Notes under the pieces: generated by a model
What the model saw: the letters and a program-made list of their open reading frames with translations, nothing else
Database searches by the model: none
What the model was told of the DNA's origin: nothing
Part shown: piece after piece, positions 43,518 through 52,500 of the stretch
How the letters are laid out: every line of letters begins with the position of its first letter
Position numbering within the stretch: position 1 is the stretch's first letter
Assembly: GCF_047124445.1 (NCBI RefSeq)
Contig: NZ_CP138921.1
Coordinates: forward strand, 1,364,001 to 1,428,000
DNA length: 64,000 nucleotides
Reading direction: 5' to 3'
From: Shimia sp047124445
GTDB lineage: Bacteria; Pseudomonadota; Alphaproteobacteria; Rhodobacterales; Rhodobacteraceae
Position numbers and translations under genes: made by a program

Positions 43518-44174
43518 ATGAGATCTTCGAAGTCACGTTCGCGGAATAAATCTAACCGCAACCGTCCCTCCGGCAACATCGTCAACCGCGTGTTTGACAG
43601 CTCCGGCCCAGAGGGCAAGGTGCGCGGCACCCCTCAGCAGGTGATCGACAAATACAACCAGCTCGCCCGCGACAGCCAGTTGGGCAATGACCGGGTTGCC
43701 ACGGAAAACTTCCAACAGCACGCCGAGCATTACCAGCGCATGCTGAACGAAGCGCAGCGCGAACAAGAAGCGCGCCGCGAAGAGCAGGACCGCCAGAACC
43801 GTGAGCGTCAAGCCGAGCGCGACCGCGAACGCCGCGAGCGCATGGAACGTCAGGAACGTGAAGGCAATGGCGGTGGCTCCCGCGACAAGGCCCCTGCCCC
43901 TGTGGAAGCTGACGCGCAGCCCGTTGTGGACCCCTCCGAGGCGGATCAGCCCGACCTGATCGTGGACGTGGCCGAAAGCAATCTGGTGGAGACCCCAGAG
44001 GCCGAAGCGCCTGCGCCAAAGAAAGCGCCCCGCAAACGGGCACCGCGCAAAAAGGCCGAAGACAAGACCGACGCACCTGCGGAAAAGTCTGAGAAGAAAC
44101 CGCGCCGTTCCTCCAAAAAGGCCGAAGCCTCTGCGGAGGCCGCGCCCGCGGAAGAGAGCAACGCCGCCGAATAA
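43518..44174 (+). CDS. DUF4167 domain protein
   Basis: A 218-residue protein with a basic N-terminus (SSKSRSRNKSNRNRPSG) and the DUF4167 core (NRVFDSSGPEGKVRGTPQQVIDKYNQLARDSQLGNDRVATENFQQHAEHYQRML, residues 22-75). A charged coiled-coil run (REEQDRQNRERQAERDRERRERMERQ) and a disordered Lys/Ala/Pro-rich tail follow. The domain is widespread next to prmC in alphaproteobacteria; its function is not established to my knowledge. RNA or ribosome association is a guess from basicity and context. It ends with a strong terminator. Confidence 0.87.
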   Translation: MRSSKSRSRNKSNRNRPSGNIVNRVFDSSGPEGKVRGTPQQVIDKYNQLARDSQLGNDRVATENFQQHAEHYQRMLNEAQREQEARREEQDRQNRERQAERDRERRERMERQEREGNGGGSRDKAPAPVEADAQPVVDPSEADQPDLIVDVAESNLVETPEAEAPAPKKAPRKRAPRKKAEDKTDAPAEKSEKKPRRSSKKAEASAEAAPAEESNAAE

Positions 44175-44199
44175 TCCGGCTTGCTGATCAAACAACAAA

Positions 44200-44235
44200 C
44201 CCCTCGCAAGCGCCGGCCTGCGAGGGGTTTTCTTT
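44200..44235 (+). terminator. Rho-independent terminator after the DUF4167 gene
   Basis: CCCCTCGC and GCGAGGGG pair with a 12-nt loop and are followed by TTTTCTTTT. Confidence 0.9.
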
Positions 44236-44263
44236 TGTCTGATAGGTGCCTGACTGCGCGGCG

Positions 44264-45232
44264 TCAGCCCTGCGCCAGCACCTGATCCATCATAGCTTGC
44301 GTGCCGCGCGCCTGCTCCAGCGGCCAGGCGTAGGTCTCACCCTCCCGAATGGCGCGGCCAAAGGCCTCCACCTGCTGCACATATTGGTTCACCACCGGAA
44401 AGCGCTCGATCCGCTTGGTTTGATCCGGCATCGACATGTGCAATTCCGCCTGATCAAATTTGCCCGCGTTGAACGGACAGGTCAGCGTCATCAGCCCCTT
44501 TTCCCCATGGAAATGCACCTCTTGGCGCGGCGCAGAGCGGATCGATGTGTAGGCCTGATAGGTGAAGCCGTCGAAGGTGAACCCCATATCGGCGAATGTG
44601 TCGACGCCGTGCTCCCATTGCAGCCGCGCATAGTCGAGCTGCACCGGTTCCTGCCCGGTGGCAAACCGCACACCACCCATCACGTATACGCCAATGTCGC
44701 GTAGCCCGCCTCCACCGGCCGCTGCCTGATTGCGAATGTTACCCGTGTCGTCGTTGAAAAACGAAAACGCCGCATTCACATGCACCAATTTGCCAATGGC
44801 ACCCTCGGCCAACAGCGCTTTGGCCCGCTGCCATTGCGGATGGTGCACAATCATATAGGCCTCCGCCGCCAACAACCCGGCCGCATCCCGCGCGGCAATC
44901 AATTTGTCGATCTCCGCCACATCCATGCCCACCGGTTTTTCGATCAGCACAGGCTTGCCCGCCTCCAGCGCCTTGATCCCCCACGCGACGTGCAGATGGT
45001 TGGGCAGCGGGACATAGATCGCGTCGATCTCCTGGTCGGCCAGCATGTCCTCATAGCTCTGATGGTGGCGCACACCAGGCGCAAAGGCGGCAAAACCAGC
45101 CACCTTCTCGGCACTGGACGAGGCCACGGCGGCAAGCTCTGCGCCAGTGGCGGCATGGATCGCAGGGCCCATAGTGGTCTTGGCAAAATTGGCGGCTCCG
45201 AGGATGCCCCAACGGACAGGTGAGGTGGTCAT
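44264..45232 (-). CDS. Gfo/Idh/MocA family oxidoreductase
   Basis: A 322-residue NAD(P)-dependent dehydrogenase. The N-terminal Rossmann motif GILGAANFAKTT is followed by the family motif EKPVGMDVAEI and the YMIVHHPQWQRAK segment with the catalytic-region histidine. A C-terminal alpha/beta substrate domain contains GGGGLRDIGVYVMGG. Substrates are usually sugars, inositols or biliverdin-like compounds. The start at 45232 fits the family N-terminus. It lies downstream of the rpoH terminator. Confidence 0.88.
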   Translation of the reverse strand: MTTSPVRWGILGAANFAKTTMGPAIHAATGAELAAVASSSAEKVAGFAAFAPGVRHHQSYEDMLADQEIDAIYVPLPNHLHVAWGIKALEAGKPVLIEKPVGMDVAEIDKLIAARDAAGLLAAEAYMIVHHPQWQRAKALLAEGAIGKLVHVNAAFSFFNDDTGNIRNQAAAGGGGLRDIGVYVMGGVRFATGQEPVQLDYARLQWEHGVDTFADMGFTFDGFTYQAYTSIRSAPRQEVHFHGEKGLMTLTCPFNAGKFDQAELHMSMPDQTKRIERFPVVNQYVQQVEAFGRAIREGETYAWPLEQARGTQAMMDQVLAQG

Positions 45233-45284
45233 GATAGCGCTCCCATTTGATGCGCCCACCCTAGCGGCTCCGCCCCCGCGGACA

Positions 45285-45315
45285 ACAAAAAACCGGCCCG
45301 CTATGGGGCCGGTTT
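45285..45315 (-). terminator. Rho-independent terminator of rpoH
   Basis: On the minus strand ACCGGCCC and GGGCCGGT pair with a 6-nt loop, followed by UUUUU, 24 bases after the rpoH stop. Confidence 0.9.
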
Positions 45316-45336
45316 CTGTTTTCATCTGCGAAGCGT

Positions 45337-46233
45337 TTAATGCGCCGCCAGCATCCCGCGAGACGCCGCCAACTCGCGCATCCGCTTCTGCAGCTTCTCA
45401 AAAGCGCGCACTTCGATCTGACGGATCCGCTCGCGGCTCACATCATACTGACCACTCAGGTCTTCCAAAGTGACCGCCTTCTCCGCCAAACGGCGCTGGG
45501 TCAGGATGTCCTTCTCACGGTCGTTCAGCACCTCCATGGCCTCCACCAGAAGCTCGCGACGGGCGTCCAGCTCGTCTTTTGCCTCATAGTCCGCAGCTTG
45601 ATTGGCGGTTTCATCCTCCAGCCAGTCCTGCCACTCCATGGTGCCTTCGCCTTCGGTGCCAACCTGCGCGTTCAACGAAGCATCCCCACCGGACAGGCGC
45701 CGGTTCATCGAGATCACCTCGTCCTCGGTCACGCCAAGGTCGGTGGCAATCCGCTGCACGTTTTCCGGACGCAGATCACCGTCTTCCAACGCGCCAATAC
45801 GGGCTTTCGCCTTGCGCAGGTTGAAGAACAACTTTTTTTGCGCCGAGGTGGTGCCAAGCTTCACCATGGACCAGCTGCGCAGCACATATTCCTGAATGCT
45901 CGCGCGGATCCACCACATGGCATAGGTCGCCAGACGGAAGCCCTTTTCAGGGTCAAACTTCTTCACCGCCTGCATCAGCCCCACGTTGGCCTCAGAAATC
46001 ACCTCGGCCTGCGGCAAGCCGTAGCCGCGATAGCCCATGGCAATCTTGGCCGCGAGGCGCAGGTGAGAGGTCACCATTTTATGCGCGGAATCAGCATCTT
46101 GCTCTTCGACCCAGCGTTTGGCCAGCATGTATTCTTCTTCTGGCTCCAGAAGCGGGAACTTGCGAATTTCCTGCAGATACCGGTTGAGGCCACCTTCTGG
46201 TGTGGGTGCCGGCAGATTTTTGTAGTTGCTCAT
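45337..46233 (-). CDS. rpoH: RNA polymerase sigma factor RpoH (sigma-32)
   Basis: A 298-residue heat-shock sigma factor. Regions 1.2-2 (LLEPEEEYMLAKRW, FRLATYAMWWIRASIQEYVLRSWSMVKLGTT), the RpoH box QKKLFFNLR and region 4 (VTLEDLSGQYDVSRERIRQIEVRAFEKLQKRM) are all present. A GGGAGG site precedes the start. Rhodobacterales usually carry two RpoH proteins; which one this is cannot be decided here. Confidence 0.94.
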   Translation of the reverse strand: MSNYKNLPAPTPEGGLNRYLQEIRKFPLLEPEEEYMLAKRWVEEQDADSAHKMVTSHLRLAAKIAMGYRGYGLPQAEVISEANVGLMQAVKKFDPEKGFRLATYAMWWIRASIQEYVLRSWSMVKLGTTSAQKKLFFNLRKAKARIGALEDGDLRPENVQRIATDLGVTEDEVISMNRRLSGGDASLNAQVGTEGEGTMEWQDWLEDETANQAADYEAKDELDARRELLVEAMEVLNDREKDILTQRRLAEKAVTLEDLSGQYDVSRERIRQIEVRAFEKLQKRMRELAASRGMLAAH

Positions 46234-46297
46234 GGCTGATGCCTCCCTTGTCTGTCTTACGCTGCTTCACTGCGCGTATGTTTAAACCTTTAACATC

Positions 46298-46325
46298 CAT
46301 GTAGGGCGCTAACGGAAGGTTTCAA
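46298..46325 (-). promoter_or_regulatory. Predicted rpoH promoter
   Basis: On the minus strand TTGAAA, 16 bases, then TACATG, about 65-90 bases upstream of the rpoH start. The TTGAAA -35 suits sigma-70 and also resembles the RpoH -35. It lies in the 204-base gap after the rluD-type gene; nothing else was recognised in that gap. Confidence 0.4.
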
Positions 46326-46437
46326 CCTCGGCGCGCAAAATTCTGACTCTCACAGTAAGTTTTTTGCCGCGGTGTTTCCATGGCTGACGCGGTTTCTCAC
46401 AGCCACGTGCAGATTGTTACAGGCAGGTTTTCGCGCA

Positions 46438-47466
46438 TTATTGCCCGCCGAGGTCGGCAATCAACTGCGCCATATCTGCGGGCACCGGCGCTTCAAACCG
46501 CAGATCCTCACCGGTCACCGGGTGCTCAAAACCCAACACAGCCGCATGCAAAGCCTGCCGCGCAAAGGCTTTGGCAGCCGCCGCGCCTTTTATACCAATC
46601 GCCTTTTCGCCCAGCTTACGCCGCCCGCCATAAACCGGATCGCCAATCAGCCCGTGGCCTGCATGGGCCATATGCACGCGGATTTGGTGTGTGCGTCCGG
46701 TTTCCAGCCAACATTCCACCAAACAGGCCACCGCAGGGTTGCCAAAAGGTTCGACAATCCGCACCCTTGTCACCGCATGACGCCCACCTTCAAACAACAC
46801 CGCCTGCCGCTGTCGGTCGGTCTTGTGTCGCGCCAGATGAGTGGTGACTTTCATGATGTTGCCGGGCTCGAAGTTCACCCCGCGCACGCCGCGCAGACGC
46901 GGATCATTGGCATCCGGCACGCCGTAACACACCGCCCGGTAATAGCGCTCCACGGTGTGGGCCTCAAACTGTGCCGCCAGCCCTTGGTGGGCCGCGTCGG
47001 TTTTGGCCACCACCAGCAACCCGCTGGTTTCCTTGTCGATCCGATGCACAATCCCGGGCCGCTTCATGCCGCCAACCCCGGACAGCGTGTCGCCGCAGTG
47101 ATGCAGCAACGCATTCACCAGCGTGCCATTGGGCGTGCCCGGCGCCGGATGCACCACCATGCCCGCCGGCTTGTTGATCACAATCAGATCATCATCTTCC
47201 CAGATCACTTCCAACGGGATGTCTTCCGGCCCGATGTGGCTCTCTTCGGCCACCGGCACCGTGATCACCACTGTTTCGCCGCCCGCAACTTTGAGCTTGG
47301 GATCGGTCACAACCGCACCGTCCAGCGTCACACTGCCCTCCGCAATCAGCTTCGCCAAACGGGTGCGGCTCAGGCTGGCTTCCACTGGCACATCGCGCGA
47401 AAGCGCCTTATCAAGACGTTTGGGCGGGTTGTCCGCAATCACAAATTCTACAAGGGCCTCAGCCAT
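46438..47466 (-). CDS. RluA family pseudouridine synthase (RluD-like)
   Basis: A 342-residue rRNA pseudouridine synthase with an N-terminal S4 domain (RLDKALSRDVPVEASLSRTRLAKLIAEG) and the catalytic motif PGIVHRIDKETSGLLVVAKT, in which the Asp after HRI is the nucleophile. TGRTHQIRVHMAHAGHGLIGDPVYGG is also characteristic. RluD modifies helix 69 of 23S rRNA. The open frame continues far upstream, but the ATG at 47466 fits the family start. It shares a CATG with the divergent DUF6476 gene. Confidence 0.9.
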   Translation of the reverse strand: MAEALVEFVIADNPPKRLDKALSRDVPVEASLSRTRLAKLIAEGSVTLDGAVVTDPKLKVAGGETVVITVPVAEESHIGPEDIPLEVIWEDDDLIVINKPAGMVVHPAPGTPNGTLVNALLHHCGDTLSGVGGMKRPGIVHRIDKETSGLLVVAKTDAAHQGLAAQFEAHTVERYYRAVCYGVPDANDPRLRGVRGVNFEPGNIMKVTTHLARHKTDRQRQAVLFEGGRHAVTRVRIVEPFGNPAVACLVECWLETGRTHQIRVHMAHAGHGLIGDPVYGGRRKLGEKAIGIKGAAAAKAFARQALHAAVLGFEHPVTGEDLRFEAPVPADMAQLIADLGGQ

Positions 47467-47788
47467 GGACTCTTCTCCGGAACCAATTGAACCCGCCAAC
47501 CTGCGCTTCCTGCGCCTATTGGTGACGGGCATGACGGTGGTGATGGTTGTCGGGCTTTTAGCCTTGGTTGTCCTGCTTGTCATGCGCTTCCGTGACGATG
47601 GGCCAATCTTGCCGGAAAACCTTGTGCTGGAAGACGGCGCGGTGGCGCAGGCGGTCACCATGGGCGACGGCTGGGTGGCGATTGTGACCGAGGACAACCG
47701 CATCCTGATCCATGACCGCATCACCGGCGCGCTGCGTCAAGAAGTGGTGCTGTCTCCGGGCGCGTTTGGCGCGTCAGTTAGCGAATAA
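47465..47788 (+). CDS. DUF6476-like small membrane protein
   Basis: A 107-residue protein with one transmembrane helix (LLVTGMTVVMVVGLLALVVLLVM, residues 19-41). A C-terminal periplasmic domain follows (VLEDGAVAQAVTMGDGWVAIVTEDNRILIHDRITGALRQEVVL). Its ATG overlaps the ATG of the divergent pseudouridine synthase gene, so its promoter and ribosome binding site lie inside that gene. I associate this arrangement with Rhodobacterales. Function unknown. Confidence 0.75.
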   Translation: MDSSPEPIEPANLRFLRLLVTGMTVVMVVGLLALVVLLVMRFRDDGPILPENLVLEDGAVAQAVTMGDGWVAIVTEDNRILIHDRITGALRQEVVLSPGAFGASVSE

Positions 47789-47851
47789 AAAGGGGCGTTG
47801 CCCCCGGCGCAGCAGGCTGCGCCTCCCCCAAGGTATTTCAGGAAGAAGAAA
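47789..47851 (+). repeat. Dispersed intergenic hairpin element, copy B
   Basis: The hairpin AGGGGCGTTGCCCCC begins directly after the stop codon. A second stem (GGCGCAG-CAGG-CTGCGCC) and the tail CTCCCCCAAGGTATTTCAGG then GAAGAAGAAAGC follow. It matches copies at 7201 and 26290. Its tail encodes the last residues of the convergent cyclase gene. Confidence 0.6.
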
Positions 47852-49583
47852 GCGCGTTTGAGGGCGACGGCGATGCCTCTTTTTGGGCCGCAAATACGGT
47901 CACCGGCGCGGCGTAGCCCTTGAGGCGCACAGCTGGCAGGTCTTGCAAGATGACGCCTTCATCGACCAGATCGCTTGTGTCGCGATCCACCAGCACCTGC
48001 CACGGGCCCGCCTTAGCGCAGAGCCGTGCCGCCAGGTTCACGGTAGAGCCCAGGACCGTATAGTCCATCCGGTCGCGTGCCCCCATGGCCCCAAGCACAA
48101 CGTCACCTGAGGCGATGCCCACGCCCACCGCCAGTTCGCGCGCGCTTTGAGCGCCAAAAGACGCCGCCAGCGCCTCTTTAATTTCCACGCCACAGCGCAC
48201 GGCGCGATCCTCTTTGTCCTCGCCGACAAACATCGCCATCAGCTCATCCCCGACAAATTTGTCGATATCGCCACCATGGCGCTCGACAATCTCTGACTGG
48301 ATTTCAAAATAGCGGTTGAGCACGTCGATCACCTCTTCGGGCGACACGGTTTCCGAAAACGCGGTATAGCCGCGAATGTCAGAGAACAGCATGGTCACCT
48401 CCCGTCGCTCTCCGCCGCGCTGCATCCGGTCGCCATCCCGGTTCTGAATGGCCGACACGGTCTCGTGGCTGACGAATTTCATAAGCTCCAGCCGCTCGCC
48501 CAATTGCCCGGCCATCACGTTGATCCGCCCGGCCAGATCGCCAATTTCGTCGCGAGAGCGCACGCCCTCCACCCGTTGTGAGAAATCTCCCTCACCCACA
48601 GCATCCGCCACCCGGCCAATTTTCAAGATCGGGCGTGTCAGCCGACGCGAGAAAATCAGCGCCCCGACGGAGGCCGCAGCGAATCCCAGACTGCCAACAA
48701 TCAAAATACGCTGCATCATCTGTGTAACCACGGCATAGGCCGTCTCTTCGCTCAGCTCGGCAATCACCGCGAAAGGGAACCAATCCGGAAAGGCATAGGC
48801 CCCCAACATCGCCGTGCCATCCGGCCGCGCATACGCCTCCAACGCATCCGCCCGCGCCCCCGCCACAATCAACGGCATGGCAGAAGCGACAATAGCCCGG
48901 TCGGCCAAAACCTCCGGGGCCTCTACCAGCACGGCCCGGCCAGCGTGATCCACTATGGTGATCTCTCCTCGTGCGGTGAACGGATGGCGCAACACGCTGC
49001 GTTGCAACATGCTGAGGTTGATCCGCGCACCAAGCGTGAGCTTGCGCCCGGCAATAGTGCTCTCCAACGGTAGAGCCAAGGTCGCCAACCAATCTCCGGT
49101 TTCTGACAATTGGCTGATCAGTGGCCGCCCAAACTGACCGGTGTCTTCGATATTCGCCAGCAACTCATTACTGATGGAGAGCGTCTGCACCGGATCAAGG
49201 CCAACCTCAGCCAGCTGTGCAGCAAAATCCTCATTGCTCACCAACACCGGAATGTCGGACCCTTCCACGCTCAGCTGCAAGGACACCACATCCGGCAATT
49301 GCGCCATGCCTTCGGTCAACAGCGCCACCTTTAGGGCCACGTCCAGCTCCGGGTTGTCCACGCCAGAGCGGATCACCATCAACGGCGCGAGCCAACGCCC
49401 TTGATACAGGCTGTCAAACTCGCTGCGCAGCTGACCGGCCACGCCGGTAAGGTCCTCATTCACCGCGCTTTTGAGTTCCTCGCGGGCAATCTGCACTAGG
49501 TTATTGCCCACCAGCGCCAAAGGCACCACGGCGATCAATGCCGCAAACAGAAAGAACTTAAGCGGCAGCGGAAACCGCATCAA
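47838..49583 (-). CDS. Membrane-bound class III adenylate cyclase with periplasmic sensor and HAMP domain
   Basis: A 581-residue protein: TM1 (8-29), a periplasmic sensor of about 250 residues (CACHE-like by size and layout), TM2 (about 292-312), HAMP (313-362), then the cyclase domain (394-545). Catalytic residues are complete: metal Asp402 (FSDIRGY) and Asp446 (GDELMAMF), the adenine-selecting pair Lys442 and Asp507, and the transition-state Asn516 and Arg520. It should make cAMP in response to a periplasmic signal. It is the last gene of an operon; its ATG overlaps the stop of the PKD gene. Confidence 0.88.
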   Translation of the reverse strand: MMRFPLPLKFFLFAALIAVVPLALVGNNLVQIAREELKSAVNEDLTGVAGQLRSEFDSLYQGRWLAPLMVIRSGVDNPELDVALKVALLTEGMAQLPDVVSLQLSVEGSDIPVLVSNEDFAAQLAEVGLDPVQTLSISNELLANIEDTGQFGRPLISQLSETGDWLATLALPLESTIAGRKLTLGARINLSMLQRSVLRHPFTARGEITIVDHAGRAVLVEAPEVLADRAIVASAMPLIVAGARADALEAYARPDGTAMLGAYAFPDWFPFAVIAELSEETAYAVVTQMMQRILIVGSLGFAAASVGALIFSRRLTRPILKIGRVADAVGEGDFSQRVEGVRSRDEIGDLAGRINVMAGQLGERLELMKFVSHETVSAIQNRDGDRMQRGGERREVTMLFSDIRGYTAFSETVSPEEVIDVLNRYFEIQSEIVERHGGDIDKFVGDELMAMFVGEDKEDRAVRCGVEIKEALAASFGAQSARELAVGVGIASGDVVLGAMGARDRMDYTVLGSTVNLAARLCAKAGPWQVLVDRDTSDLVDEGVILQDLPAVRLKGYAAPVTVFAAQKEASPSPSNALSSS

Positions 49584-52500
49584 TTGCCCTCACCCCGGGC
49601 CACGGCCAGCACCTGAACGCTGTCAGTGGACACGCCACAGGCCAAGCTGGTGCTGTCGCGCGCGGTTACCGTGGCCGTGTACGTGCCCGGCGCGCCGTAG
49701 GCATGGCGGGTCACGGCACCATAGCCGCCTGCGCCGTCGCCAAATTGCCAACTGACCTCCACGCCATGCCCATCTGGATCGCTCACATCGCTGACGTCAA
49801 AGCGCAGCACATCATGCGCCGCCCCCACCGGGGTTTCGCGGTCTTGACCCGCGCTGATCACCGGCGCGGCATTCACCAAAATCTCCGCCGTGTCCTGCCC
49901 CACGGCACAGCTGGCACCGCTGTCATCCGTCACAATCAACGTCGCGGTCACAGGCCCTGCAGCATCAAACCGCCGGCTGATCTCTGCGCCGGACAGTTCC
50001 ACACCGTCAGAGAACCGCCACAGCAGATCGGTGACTTTGCCATCCCGATCATAAGCCCCAGCCCGAAACGAGACCTCTTCGCCCGGACAAACCACACGGT
50101 CAGGCCCCGCGTCGGCGGTCGGCGGCGCGTTCACCCGTGCATAGACCTGCTCCAACTGGCTGGAGTTCTCCAAGCCTTTGCCATCATCTGTGGACACCGT
50201 GACTGGATACAGCCCCGGCGTAGCATAACGATGGGTCACCGCCGCGCCTTTGCCCGTGCCCCCGTCGCCAAAGTCCCAAGCTACCGCCACCCCCGGACCC
50301 ACCGATAGCGCCCAGGCTTTGTCGTCACCCGCGCACAGCGCCCCGGCTACATCGACGCCGGTCAGCGGCGCCGGGTTCACCTGCATCTCACGAGTCCAAG
50401 TGGCGCTGCTGTTGGCTACCCCCGCATCATCCGTGACCTCCAACGACAAGGCATAGACGCCCGGCGTTTCATACCGATGCACCACCGACACGCCCTCCGC
50501 CGTTTGACCGTCTCCAAAGTCCCAGAGGTAGCGGGTGATCACCCCGTCGCTGTCCACCGCGCCAGTGGCGTCAAACCGCGTCAAAACGCCCGCCGCCACC
50601 TGTGCAAGTGCGTCCACCTCTGGCGTTGGCGCGGCGTTGATCAGGATCTTGTGGCGGGTCACCAATTGCCCGCAGTCCTGCGTGCCGCCTTCCAGTGTTG
50701 TGGTCAGTGTCGCCAAATAAGCCCCCGGCTCGACAAACGCATGGGACACCTCCGCCCCCTCGGCTGTGCCGCCATCCGAGAAGGTCCAGTCATACCGCAC
50801 CGGCTCGCCTGTTCCGGCCTCATCGCCCAACACAGCGGCAAAGGACACGGCGCTGTTCACCGGCGCACGCTCCACCGCTTCAATGCGCTGACTGCGCGCA
50901 GGCAAGACCTTCACATTGACAGTGTCGGTATCCAGCGGGCTGCATTCTCCAACCGCATCGCCAGTGATGGTGAGTGTGACCGCATAATCGCCCGCCCGCT
51001 CAAAGCTCTTGATCGGCGTGGCGCCGCTGGCCCGGCTGCCATCGCCAAAGGTCCACTCAAACCCGTTCACTGACCCATCCGCATCGGTGGAACCGCCGCC
51101 ATCCATGCGCACCTCTTGATTGACGCAGACCGTCATATCCGGCCCCGCATTGGCAATCGGTCCCTCGCGCACAATCACCGCGATCCGGTCCAGATCAGAC
51201 CCACGTGTGCTGCCGCTTTCATCTTCCACTTGAAGAGTGACCGGGTAAGTGCCTGGCATTTCGTAGGTTTTGGTGGGATTGATCACCTCAGACAACGTGC
51301 CATCGCCGAAGTCCCAGAGGTACTTCAGCAGGTCGCCATCCTCATCCGCGCTGGCCGAGGCGTCAAAGATAATCGACTGGCCAGAACATACATCTTTGTT
51401 GCCCCCGGCATCCGCCACCGGCGCGGCGTTGATGATCACCGTGGTGGCATCTACATCGCGTGCGTTGCTTAGGCCGGTGCCATCATCCACACGCAACGTG
51501 ACCGGATAGCTGCCCGCTTTGGGGAACACATGGCTGACCGTCTTACCAATCACCGGCGCTGACCCGTCGCCAAAATCCCAGAGGTACATCAACGCGTCTC
51601 CATCCGCGTCGCTGCTGCCTCCGGCATCCAACGTGACCAACAACCGGTCCGTATCAATCGCTGGACCTGCTTCTGCTTCAGGACGGTGGTTTACATGGAT
51701 GGTCACGCTGTCCTGCGCCGTGGAGTTGGCCACGCCGCTGCCATCTCGCACCACAAGCCGCGCGTTGTACACGCCCGCCGCTGGCCAAGCGCGCTCCACC
51801 ACCGCGGCCTCCAACGGGGCCTGCAGGTCGTCAAACTCCCAGCGGTAGCCAGCCAGCAGCCCGTCTTTGTCAAAACTCGATCGCGCATCAAACCGAACCG
51901 TGTCATCTGGTGCCACCCGCAGATCCGGCCCCGCCTGCGCCACCGGCGGCGCATTCACGGTGATCAGCACCTCGCTCTCATCCACCGCGCCGCCACCGAC
52001 AAAATCATCGGTCACTTGCAAGCGCACCCGATGCAGCCCCGGCGTTTCAAAGCGCTGCGCCACCCGCACGCCGTCTTGCGTGCTGCCATCCTCAAACAGC
52101 CAGAGATACTGCGCCACCGCGCCATCCGGATCCACCGAGGCCCCACCGTCGAGCACAAACTCCTCGTCCGGCGCGACGGTCAGCGCAGGCCCCGCGTCGG
52201 CAATGGGTCGGCTATTGACCACAACTAGCATCGTGTCCCGATGGCTGCTTTGCGGCGCACCGCTGTCATCTGTGACTGTTAAGGCCACCTCGTAAGCCCC
52301 TGGAATTTCGTAAAAATGCAGCGGTCTCAAACCTTCTGCCGTGCGCCCATCACCAAACTCCCAGACATACCTTGCAATCTGCCCGTCAATGTCGCGCGAT
52401 CCGCTGCCGTCAAACTGAACCTCTGATGCGGTGACAAACTGGTCCGGCCCGGCCTCCGCTACCGGGCGTGTGTTCACGACCACCTCAAACCGGGTGCGCT

